Shown one piece after another: positions 45,770 through 56,005 of a stretch of 62,000 bases of DNA (the first letter of the stretch is position 1; every line of letters begins with the position of its first letter). The stretch is from Gnetum montanum (Eukaryota > Streptophyta > Gnetopsida > Gnetales > Gnetaceae). The stretch is taken from assembly GCA_015680685.1 (NCBI GenBank), contig MNCI01022658.1, positions 68,751 to 130,750 on the forward strand, given 5' to 3'. Below the pieces are notes generated by a model that searched no databases, had not been told where the DNA came from, and was given only the letters and a program-made list of their open reading frames with translations. The position numbers and the translations under genes are program-made.

Positions 45770-47095
45770 TTGCATTTTTTTCCCTTCACTATGCATTTTA
45801 TTTGTATATAGTTGCATTTGCATATTTTCTTTGCATTTTCATCATTTCTTTCTTAGCATATTGGTTTTGGTTTTTTCTTTTCATATGATTTTAATAATCA
45901 TTATGGTCTTTTGAGTTACTAGGCATTGGGTCATCAAAACACCATTGGAAAATAATGTTAGTAATGCTTTATATGATATATCCTAGTAGTATAACCTCCT
46001 TTATATTATATATTTCAATAATGCTACAATTCTTCTTAGTCAATTTCAAGGTTTTAGTTCTATTAGTTATGTTAGATTATGGAGGATGGGATTTATTTTA
46101 ACTTATCATGTAGTCATCATGATCATGTGAGTGTAGGATAGGTGAAGTTGGAGAATGGTTAGCCTCAATCAATAGGTGACCTTGGAAAATTCCATTTTTC
46201 CTCTCTTAATCCCTAACCCATAAGTGTGATGATCCATGGCTACCCTATGATCAACTAGGTGAAGTGTGTTCATCTCCACTTGAGAACCCTTAGCTACCTA
46301 GGAGACCTGCTATGATGCCATCAAATTGTAATTAAAGGCACATACACAAAGGTTGAACTGCACCATGGGCTAAGTTTTGAAAGGACCATGTTCTTTGGCA
46401 GTGCAACTAATCGACTAGACTCGTGTTGGAATTCCTACCTTGAAAATGAAGTACACCATGAGAAAAGTTTCCTTAGAAAAAAAAAAGACAAAAGAAAAAG
46501 AATAAGGATTGTGTTCATTGATAGTGTAATAAGTTATTAAGTGTGATGGGGTTTGGCAGTTCTCCTCAACTAACCTCCATTTCCCCTCTTGAATCTATTT
46601 TTCCAAAATTTTAAAAAAAAGGAAAAAAAAGAGAAGCAAATAACCCCTTTTCACCCATTCCCTTTAAAAAAAAGAGAAGAATCCCAAGGAAAAATTTGAA
46701 AGTTGCGGCTAGCCATGATTTAACATGAGCCTATCCTCCTCATTAAGTTTAGTATGGGTCTTGTGCTCAAAATAGTCCACATACTTTTTACTTTTACCTT
46801 GTGAGTAGATTGGCAATGAGATCTTAATTATATATATAGATCTATGTAGTTAAGATAATGAATTATATATTTGGATTTTAATTAAATAAGATGGTGTGGT
46901 AAAGGTGGCCTATGTCTAATTTTCTTTTGATTATATGGTTATTTTAATCATGTTTTTATTAGTATAGTTTTCTTTCAAGTTTTAATTTGTCTATGTTTTA
47001 TGATGTTTTCGATTCTCTATCTATTGCATCATTTTAAAATTTCTATGGTTTCGCTATTCCTTGCACTTGCATGCAATTATGGTTTGAAGGCTAAG
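45770..47095 (+). other. Non-coding 3' region of element H
   Basis: T-rich and A-rich runs (GAAAAAAAAAAGACAAAAG near 46475). The sequence before the LTR, GGTTTGAAGGCTAAG, may act as PPT. Confidence 0.55.
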
Positions 47096-49166
47096 TGTTG
47101 ATGCCAACCTTGCCCATGCTAGGCATGGGGCCATAATAAATAGTATCAATCTTCAACAATATCTTCTTTTATGAGCACACTGCTTTTTTTCTCAAAATCC
47201 TTGGCTTAATTTTAGATTGCGCACTTATCTTTGTAACACCCAAAGATCATCACAAAACATGGAAATGGAAGTCCAATATAATGTACTTGAACCATTATTT
47301 GCAATGGTGTGGAATCCTTCCATGTTTGATAATGACCTTTAAGCCTTATTTCCTAGATGATTTCAATCACACAATGACCTTGTTGACCAATCTTTTCATC
47401 TAGAATGTCATGTAGTGAGTGTAATGCTCAATTTTAGTGAATAGAGAGTTATATTTTGGTCTTTGTTATTTGTTGGTAAAGTACATGAAAATGAAATGTC
47501 CAAACAATCTATTTGCGTTACCATTAGAAAACTTTATCTTATTTCTTCAAGTAATTCTGAATTCCCCCATCGATTGTTCTCATGGCTGGTTGAGAAACAT
47601 GAACCTTAAAATATGCTTCTGTTATCTAACATTTAAATTTGGTTGGGCTACATGATGGTTAGATTTCATTATGAATTATAATGCACTGCATGCACCCTGT
47701 CGGTAGAACATGTATTCCAATAATGCTGCGGCAAAATCAAAGGGTCCTCTCTCCATAATTGTGCTAGGGGAACTTGCAGGACTATATGGTGCCTGGCACA
47801 AGTATGGAAAACTACCATGGAAAGCCTTATAACCCCTGCAATTAGCTTGGCCAAGAATGGCTTCCGCATCAGACCTTACGTTGCATATCAAATCAACTCT
47901 AGCAGCCCTAAAATTTTGCAAGATCCATGGCTTTGTCAGGTGTTTTCTTCCAATGGCACACTTCTGAAAAAGGTGGAAATTTGTAGAAACCTGCAGCTGG
48001 CAAAAACACTAACAACCATTGCTTAGTTTGGACCTAAAGTCTTCTACAATGGCTTTGTTGAATTCAACTTGGTCTATCATATCTAGAAAATGTGGTGGCG
48101 TTCATGGCAGAATGTGGCTGTGGTTATGATGGTAGTTAAAAGGGCAGGTAAGTAACCATTAGGGGAGATGAACCAACAAGGTGAATGTGGATGGTGGGAG
48201 TTACGGAAGGGTCGTAACCGACGTAGGTGGTGGTAGGCATTGTGGGTGTAACTGACACCAAATGTGGTAACATTCATGGCAAGGGTGTTACATACTAACA
48301 TAGGTGTAATTGATTTGCAGTGGCTATAAAAGGCATGGCAGATGTTGGAGGAGGGACTCTCAACACCAACTGAGGATCCGAGGCGATCCAAGAAACTAGC
48401 AAATGGTGGTTTCTTTTCCTTTGTGGTAGTAGGTAGTCTTCTCTCTCTAGGGACGCACAGATGCTAGCGGTAGCAGTGGCACAATAGCAAGGTGTGTGTA
48501 GTTTAGTTCTTTTCTCTCTCGATGTGCATGGTGGCAGTTGTGAGAAAGATGGCAGCAGTCTCTCTCTCTTTCTTCGCAGGGCTGCAGGTAGCCTCCTCTC
48601 TTTCCCCCAACATGCGACCGGTCGTTAGCAATTGCAGTAGGTGGTCTCTCTTGGTGGTGGGGTTCTCTTTTCTTTCCCAACAGTGTAGTAAGCACATAGA
48701 CGACACGTAGATCTACTCCCTCTCTCTCCACTATGCGACACGACAAAAGCACATGTGGGGTTCTCTTTTCTTTCCTAGCAGTGTAGCAAGCGCATAGATG
48801 ACACGTAGTGTAGCAAGCGCATAGATGACACGTAGATCTGCTCCCTCTCTCTCTCCCTCATTAGGCAATGGTCACAGTTTTCCTACCTAGCAGTGGGTAC
48901 CACTTGCAGCGATGGATCAACGACACTAGTGGGACTAGGAAAAATTTATTTGTTTTAGTTACTTATTGTATTCTTGAATTCAAGACAATCATTTAATTTA
49001 AGTTCCCCATTTTTTAGTTTGGTCTATTGTTTTAAAACATCGCATTGCCCTCTTGAGCTAAGACTATTTTTGAGTTTTGTACCCATACGGGAGCCACCCT
49101 AGGCAATAGTCTCCTCAAACGAGTTTTTCCCTAGGTGTTGATGCGACCAAAATTTATGCATCAGTA
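47096..49166 (+). repeat. 3' LTR of element H
   Basis: 2,071 bp, colinear with the 5' LTR, TATAAAAG at 48325-48332. A 27-base tandem duplication (AGTGTAGCAAGCGCATAGAT...) lies at about 48779-48835. Confidence 0.88.
47683..48107 (+). pseudogene. Captured gamma-glutamyltranspeptidase fragment in 3' LTR of element H
   Basis: Same segment as 31868-32293. A one-base deletion (GGAAAGCC for GGAAAAGCC near 47820) shifts the frame; after it LITPAISLAKNGFRIRPYVA, VFSSNGTLLKKVEICRNLQL and AKTLTTIA continue. Because it is in U3 of the 3' LTR, it would be part of the element transcript. Confidence 0.85.
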
Positions 49167-49171
49167 GTCTT

Positions 49172-49600
49172 TAAGACCTATCATGATCATATCAAAGGCT
49201 TGTAATTTTTTTTAAAAAAATCTTATAGACCCTTTGTGGTCTCACAAGAATGTAATTAAGTATTTCTTTTTCCATTTTCATTAAAAATAATAGTATATAC
49301 TTAAAAGTGATGGCAAGGAAAACATGGGTTCAAGCTTGGGCATAACCATTCAAAGAGGTTAGGCTTTCACTCATACATGGACCATTCTAGACCCTTGTCT
49401 CCTAAGATGAGCATTGAGGCTTCGCATGATGATCTTTTATATGATTATATAAGTGATATGATTAGAAACCCTCTAGCTTGTTTTAGGCAATTGATTGCAA
49501 ATTCTATGATCTTCACAAACTATCTTTCCAAGATGACTTTGTAGCAATGGCATGGTGCTTGTAGGTAATATTATAGTTTATAACCTAAACTATTGTTTAG
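49172..49600 (+). other. Right flank of element H, possibly the tail of the non-LTR element
   Basis: Directly continues 31257 if H is removed. No motif is legible after the junction. The T/A-rich TTTTTTTTAAAAAAATC near 49210 could be a 3' tail. Confidence 0.35.
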
Positions 49601-49605
49601 AAAAA

Positions 49606-49770
49606 AAAATAATGAGGTGTTAGCCTTGTTGTGGTAAGACTCTTGACTTGAAAGTTCCTAAGTCATGGGTTCAATTCTAATGGGCAATGTGAAGTTATAA
49701 AGTTGTAATCAAACTATATATCTTGGGGTATACCTATATCACAATCATTTTAAGGTTAGAGTTCTCTATG
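49606..49770 (+). repeat. tRNA-derived SINE-like copy 1
   Basis: An A-box-like TAGCCTTGTTGTGG at 49621-49634 and a B-box GGTTCAATTCT at 49668-49678, with A to B starts 47 bases apart. A later CTTGGGGTATACCTATA (49722-49738) is shared with copy 2. Confidence 0.55.
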
Positions 49771-50388
49771 ATTTTTTAATTAAGTCACTACAAAATTTGG
49801 ATTAAAAAACTAATTTATTTTTTTAAAACGAATATGAGGCAATGAAAGATAATAAAAAAATTGCGCCCCCCAATACACAGTTATTAACATAAACAGCTTT
49901 AAGAGGACAACTATGGATCTCCCCGAAATTCTAGCTGCAAAATTGAAGCTTTTCCTTAACACGAAACTCATTCCAGCTACGAAGATTAAAAAATATGGAA
50001 CCATTAACATGCATGCAGGCAAGTCTTACTCCCCTACAAATTTGCCCCAGATTCGCCTGCACATAAAGTGGGGGAGTTCCAAAGTGAAGAAAACGGACAA
50101 AATTAAGTGAGGTTGTTGGAAAGATGCGATCCTTCATACCGGGAGACAAGAAACCAGTAGTACAGTAGTGCAGCAACAGATATGAACCGTTGGAGAAGGT
50201 GATGAAAAAATTCTAAGGTACAACCACCCAAAACAGAACTGGCAGCGTGCCGATCAGCAACACCATTCAGAGTTAAAGATAAACCATTGCCATTCCCATT
50301 GCCATATCGCTCTCATCTCATTGTCATTGATTGCCATACCCGATGCTATCCTTGTTGCGGTGCTTCATGGCAGATCAGTTAAAGGCAT
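49771..50388 (-). other. Unassigned, possible 3' UTR
   Basis: More complex sequence than the flanks, no long coding frame. If the exon-like frame at 50389 is real, this would be its 3' UTR; AATAAA occurs on the minus strand at about 49811. Confidence 0.3.
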
Positions 50389-50560
50389 AGCTTCTGCTGG
50401 TTGCGGAAGCTTCGGCCTTCATTCAAGGGCTCATTCTGCTTCTGGTTCTTCCTCTGCCTGTGAGATCCAGCAGCATTGTCGACTCCAGTCTCCTCAGCCT
50501 TGCCGCTGCCAAATTGCCCATCTAGTTGGGGATGATCCAGACAAAAGGAGTATGCCGTGT
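50389..50560 (-). other. Exon-like fragment
   Basis: GC-rich for the region. Minus-strand frame: GQFGSGKAEETGVDNAAG, then SHRQRKNQKQNEPLNEGRS and a stop TAA after KLCL. A pyrimidine-rich run ending CCCCAACTAG just upstream (about 50524-50550) could be an acceptor. Family not recognised; no other exon seen in the window. Confidence 0.25.
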
Positions 50561-50583
50561 ATAATAATATGCCGTGTATAATA
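50551..50583 (+). repeat. Tandem duplication of a 17-bp unit
   Basis: TATGCCGTGTATAATA twice, 17 bases apart. Confidence 0.8.
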
Positions 50584-50589
50584 AGTTTT

Positions 50590-51160
50590 TTAAGCTAGGA
50601 AACGAGGCTGCACTGAAGATGCAATTTGAAAGATTTAAACTATCAGCACATTACATAGATTACCATTATGCATGGATGCAATCACAATTTATTTACCTTA
50701 TAGAACATCACTTGAATTTACAATTTATTGACTATGAAACCAACGATTATCAATTGAGTTACCAACTATTGGAAAAATATTATATGTAGATTACAAGTGT
50801 AAAGTTATAAAATAGTAAAAAGGATATAATCTAAATAAAATATATTAAACATGTCATATCAATAAGATATTAGTTGAAAATAAAAATTCAAAGTACATCT
50901 TATTAACAACATAGAAGAGAGAGTTTAAAGAAAAAGCTCAATGCATTTTCAAGTTTTCATCTTTACATCTAATCCTCAAAAACCTTCCCTTTGGGGTAGG
51001 CAAAGGATTAGGTCTTGCCCTTGTTTCGAAGTACCCTCATGGGTTTTCACTTCTTGCTAAAGAGTTTCTTGCAAAGAGAATACGAAAAATCTCTTCAAAG
51101 ACAAAAGAACGCATCTATTAAGAAGAACTATAGGCACATTTGACTAACATACCACTTAAT
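50590..51160 (+). other. Unassigned AT-rich DNA
   Basis: Nothing recognised. Confidence 0.35.
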
Positions 51161-51164
51161 ATGC

Positions 51165-51365
51165 CAATAAGTGATGGCTTAAGTGGTTAGCTCATTGTTT
51201 GATAAGGATTTGCAAGTAAGAGGTTGCCCATTCATGTTATACTTAAGTTATTCTAAAGACATTGTTATATTATTCTTAAGTTACTTTAAAGTATCATGTT
51301 GGCTATATACCTTGGGGGATATATACCTTGGGGTATACCTATAGTTAAATTGTTTCAAGTTCAGA
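51165..51365 (+). repeat. tRNA-derived SINE-like copy 2
   Basis: A-box-like TGGCTTAAGTGG at 51173-51184 and B-box-like GGTTGCCCATT at 51220-51230 (47 bases apart), then CTTGGGGTATACCTATA at 51327-51343, preceded by a partial duplicate of the same motif. Confidence 0.5.
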
Positions 51366-51390
51366 CACTTTCTTCCCTTCCCCAACTATA

Positions 51391-51760
51391 CTAATTAATA
51401 TGAAACAAAAATTGAAATTGAAATTTTATTATGTTTATAGACCTTCTAAATCTATTGGATACAAAAAATATACATGCTATGAATTTGAAAATATCATTAA
51501 GAAAATTACCAAGTGTTCTTGGAAACATTTGAAATAAGTCAACCAAATTTGCAATTGTAATATCCCATCTATGTCTACTATGCTCAAACAGAGGACATTG
51601 CAGGAAGTGTAGTATTTTAATGTTATTTTTATTACACAAGCAACATATTTATTTTTCACAATGAGTTTTGAGCCATCTACCTGTTTCAACTCTTAGATGA
51701 TGAGATCCTATTCATGCTTTGCTAATTGTACATCACAAATGATGAAGAATAATACCAGAT
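51391..51760 (-). pseudogene. C-terminal fragment of a non-LTR reverse transcriptase
   Basis: The minus strand reads SHHLRVETGRWLK (in pieces), CLCNKNN, LHFLQCPLFEHSRHRWDIT, a Cys-x2-Cys...His...Cys region characteristic of non-LTR RT C-termini, followed by NLVDLFQMFPRTLGNFLNDI. It resembles the end of the relic at 29760-31257. Confidence 0.55.
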
Positions 51761-54689
51761 AAATAATTTACCTTTAAATTAAAACCTTTCCTAATATTAT
51801 TCAAATAGAAGTATTTGTTTCTTTCTACAATTTCCCAAAGTTTTTTTTAAAAATATTTCCTATTTACCAATTTGCACACTTGCTTATGAAAGGAATAAAG
51901 AATATACTCTTGAATATTCCATTTATTAAGTCATAGGAATTTTCTTATGAAGCCTTTCTTTATCATAAAAGTTTCCATCATCACTTTATTAGAGTATTTA
52001 TCTAGTGAGGAGTAGCATCATTTCTACTTCAAGAAACATAATATAATATCATGTTTATCTTTTCAGTTTCAATTCATTGAGGAAGAAAAGCTCTTAAATT
52101 TCATCTTTCTATTTGCAATATCCATTTGATAGAGTAAGACCTCATAAAACACACCTATAAAGAAAAGTTGGTTAAACAATGACATGATAGAGTTGTTTTT
52201 AAATATCCCATGCTAGACTAAATTTCTTCTTACATTTGCTTTTGAAAGCAAATAAGGCTTTCATGCTACTTGCAAGTCTTTAAATTTTATATTATATATT
52301 ATATTATTCCATTACTATGTATATTAATATTTTTATATTTATAATGAATGATGGTCATTAATGACAATTCATTAGTTAAGTTTTTTGCTTTTCATTTTCT
52401 TTCATATCAAGGTAAGGGAGGTAATAACTATCTCTATTATTTGTCACTTAATTTTACTTTATCATGCTAACACTAACTCCTAAGTGTAATTGACCTTACT
52501 AACAATATTTGTGGAACCTTATGGTTGTATATAATGGATCACCCAGAGGCTTAATGTTCATCCCAAGCCTAATCTCTTTCGAGTGACTATGCCGAAGCTC
52601 AAACCTAAGTCTTACAACTTGAGAAACAAGCATATTATAGTTGCATATCTTATGTAAATTTACAAGTTGTCTATTTACATAAAGATAAGAAATGTTCAAA
52701 AATCTCTAAATCTTAGCATTGGATTTTTTATTTTTTTTTGTGATAGTCCAACCAATACAATCAAGGGAAAAAAAATAATTAATTTATTAGAGATTGAGAT
52801 AACATATACACCATTATTCAATCTCTAAAAGTGATTATAATTTAGAGTTTTTTTTATTTGCTAAGTTGACGACATTGTGAAACATCCTCATCATTAGTTG
52901 GTCTCCAATGGCAATATCTAGTGATTATGTAATCAAGTAACCTCAACAAGTTTGTAGCAATCCTATGGCCTAAGCAGGAAGTTCCTAAAACCTAGATTGC
53001 ATCATAGGGGCCACGACAATCACCTCTATTGCTCATTTTTAGCTAGGTAAACTACTAACTATAATCTTGAGCCTAATTCCACTTTCCTCCTATGTTAACT
53101 AGGTTTGAGTCTCATGTAGGAGTATCCTCAAGTAACTAGGTCTGAGTCTCTTTGAAGGATTGAAATATCCTTAGAACCCACAAGGATTCAATGTGAACGC
53201 TAGCTTCCAAGCCACGTAACTTAGCCTCACCTATGTTCCATACCACATTGAGACTAACCACTACTAATATGCTACTTAGCCTTGTACATGTTCCATACCA
53301 TATCGAGATTATCTTTTGCTATTGAGGTGATAGCTTTTACATCTTTTGCAGCTTCTACCACATGTAATCAACCACTATCTTCCAAGATCTAATAGCTAGG
53401 GCAACTCTAGCAATCATAAAACTTAGAAAAGACATTAAGAAGAAACATTAGCATTAGACCTAAGAAGAAATTTGAAATAAAGAACAAATCTACTACCTTT
53501 TTGAAATGATAAGATATTCACTATTGATGAACAAGCCTCTCAAGATCCCAAGCAGAAAGCACAAGTAAGCTTAAGATAGAAGAAGACATGAATGGAACAT
53601 AATGGTTGAGAGAGGAACCTATAACTTGTTTATAAAGGCTAAAATGCAAAATCCTGTACATGACTTCTAACAAGTTCTAACCTAAGACTTATTAACCAAT
53701 TTGTACTATTTCAAAGATTCAAGATAAAAATAAAAATAATCTTTAGCAAGACTCACATTAAGTCATCCTATCCTTATCCAAAGACAACAATGTTAGCATC
53801 ATAAGATAATAATCCAAATACAAAGAAATATGAAATCTCATATTAACCAAAAATATAAGTAGATGATACTTATTAAATAAAAATCATGTTAGTAGGATCT
53901 TAAGCCAAATTAACCAATAATTAAGTCTCATGCAAGGTTAAACTATTAATGAAGTCTCATGCCACTAAAGATAATGATTATGCATTTATAAAGTCTCATG
54001 TCAAACATCATCATAAAGAAGTGAGACTCATTAAAAGAAATTCGAAGTATGGTTATACCAATTATTAAGTCTTTTGTCAAAATACTAAAATAATAATAAA
54101 ATTTAAAAATATAAGATATTACACATAAATAAAAAGTACAAGACCCTCTATTAAGTCAAGTTCAAACTGCAAAACCAATGTAAGGGTAAAAGACAAAGTT
54201 TTTGCTTAAAGGATCAATGAAATTTGGCAACATTGCACATGATTTGAAAGATAAAAGATGAGAGTTTGACAATAGATGGGATGAAGTAGAGAATGAAATC
54301 TTTCAATCAAAGCTCAATTCTTTTGTCAAAAATTGTTGAAATTGGACAATGAATGAGGAAAGAGGTACAATAAATTTTAAAGTTGCAAGCTATGGGTTAG
54401 ATTTTAGGGAGTAATGTTAAGCTATAAAGTTAGGGAGAGATGATGGGAGATATGGGAGGAGGTATCTCATGGGTGTAGAAGGATTTTGGTGGAGTGGTAG
54501 ATGGCCATAAGTAGAATTAGGATGATGAGTTGTGTAGGGTTATAGAACACTCAAAAGAAAAATTAGGCAATGCAACGAACAATATGAGTGGTAGCAGTTG
54601 TTTGGTCTCAGATCATATTTCATTTTCAAATTCAAGAAAAATCCTAGTTTAGGCAAAACCAAGAGAAGGACTATAGGATTTTTCTAGCT
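51761..54689 (+). other. Unassigned AT-rich DNA
   Basis: No open frame above noise, no LTR or SINE boxes that convince. 53880-54060 repeats AAGTCTCATGC-like words irregularly. The start of the LINE may lie within 54200-54690. Confidence 0.35.
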
Positions 54690-54889
54690 TTGAAAGTCTA
54701 GATGGCCTTGTGATTTTTATCTTTGAGAGAACACTTGAGGCACAATGATGATGTTTTCAATGGATTCTTGTCAACACCTTCAATAGTAGGACTTCTATCC
54801 CTAAGGAGTTGTAGGCATGGGTTGCTAAGGCTTAGTCAAAGGTCATCATATAGGTTAGTCCTTTGTAGGAAAATGTGGTGCTATTGATT

Positions 54890-55420
54890 TTTACAAAGGA
54901 GAAAGATACGAAGGTAGTGCAGTTAACAATGGCTTGGAGGATAGCTGGCTCATCCTGTAGGTCAAAAACTAGGTTTTGGCCATTTTCCATCATAGAAAAA
55001 TATTAATAATAAGATCCAAACTAAGAGGTTGGTAGCTATGTGGATGTGCCTCCTTGGACTCCTAGTTGAATTTTGGTGAAAGAGGGTTTTGTAAAAAATC
55101 ACTGACACCTTTTGGACACTTTTGATGATTGATCCATGTACATCTTTTGGGATCCCTAGTGTAGTGGGCATAGATTTGTGTCCAAATGCAAGAGGATACA
55201 GAAGTGTAGTTGTAGATTATCTTGCAAGGGTCTCATTAGCACCTTTTCCAATTGATATTTTATGACAATCTCCCAAATTTCTATAGGATTTGTGCTAAGC
55301 AGGGACATATTTCAATCTAATGCTCATGGAATAAAAAGGCTAGGAAATTAACATAAGATAGGAAGAAGGAACATGTTTCACCTGGGTCAAAGATTGGCTT
55401 GGATACTGGAGCCGCTGAAA
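54890..55420 (+). pseudogene. LINE ORF1 (DUF4283-like plus zinc knuckle)
   Basis: WMCLLGLLVEFW and KITDTFWTLLMID match the W-x-RLPGLPLEFW ... IG...LG pattern of plant L1 ORF1; then DYLARVSLAP and YRICAKQGHISI, a CCHC knuckle with its first Cys changed to Tyr. RNA-binding role by family. Confidence 0.55.
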
Positions 55421-56005
55421 GAGCCTAGTGGATAAGCATACCAATAATAATAGAAAATAGGGGTTAGACTAATCTTCATAGGGTATAGATTTGGGTTAAG
55501 GAGGATTAGTGGACATATCAAGGCTAGAGGTAGAGCATGTGGCCTTCTTTTAGCAAGCTAAAGGGGATGATAAGGAAAAAGCCAAGGTTGATAACTCAAA
55601 GGGTTGGTAGTTGATCACCTAGAAAAAGCAAAGCTCAAGTACTGTAGGAGGGCAACAATAACAAACATGAATACATGTAAAACAAGGTGGTTAAGAGGCA
55701 CAACAAGGCTGATAAAAGTTAGAGCACTAGAGTTCATTCATATTTCATGCATGTTTAAAAAGTAATGGCCAGAAAATCCTGCTCTTGGATGGTCCACAAG
55801 GAAAAGGACTCGGTTGGGTGTCAAGTATGGAAGATCAAAGAAAGAAAACTATTCATGATATTATTGATGGATATTAAGAAACATTGAAGTTTTTGTTTAG
55901 GAATAATCCTAGAAAAAAAGGAGAGGTAGCTTCAGTGTAGGTATTGAATATATCAATGAACCAAGGTATGATAGTGGATAATGTCATCTAGATGCTTCCA
56001 ATAAC

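Larger units (their letters stand above)
31263..49166 (+). mobile_element. Element H: Tat-like Ty3/gypsy retrotransposon with long LTRs, carrying nested element C
   Basis: Target-site duplication GTCTT at 31258-31262 and 49167-49171. LTRs start TGTTGATG; the 5' copy ends CATCAACA and the 3' copy CATCAGTA. Without element C it is about 8.9 kb: 5' LTR, leader, gag, protease, an unknown ORF, integrase C-terminus, non-coding tail, 3' LTR. RT, RNase H and the integrase core are absent. A hand alignment of the first 85 LTR bases shows 8 differences between the two LTRs, so the insertion is old. Confidence 0.9.

Noticed and set aside
52499-52660. Possible third SINE on the minus strand (GGTTTGAGCTTC as B-box)
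   Set aside because: No A-box at the right distance and none of the shared 3' motif.
52515-54060. Repeated AAGTCTCATG words as a tandem array
   Set aside because: Irregular spacing and no alignable unit.
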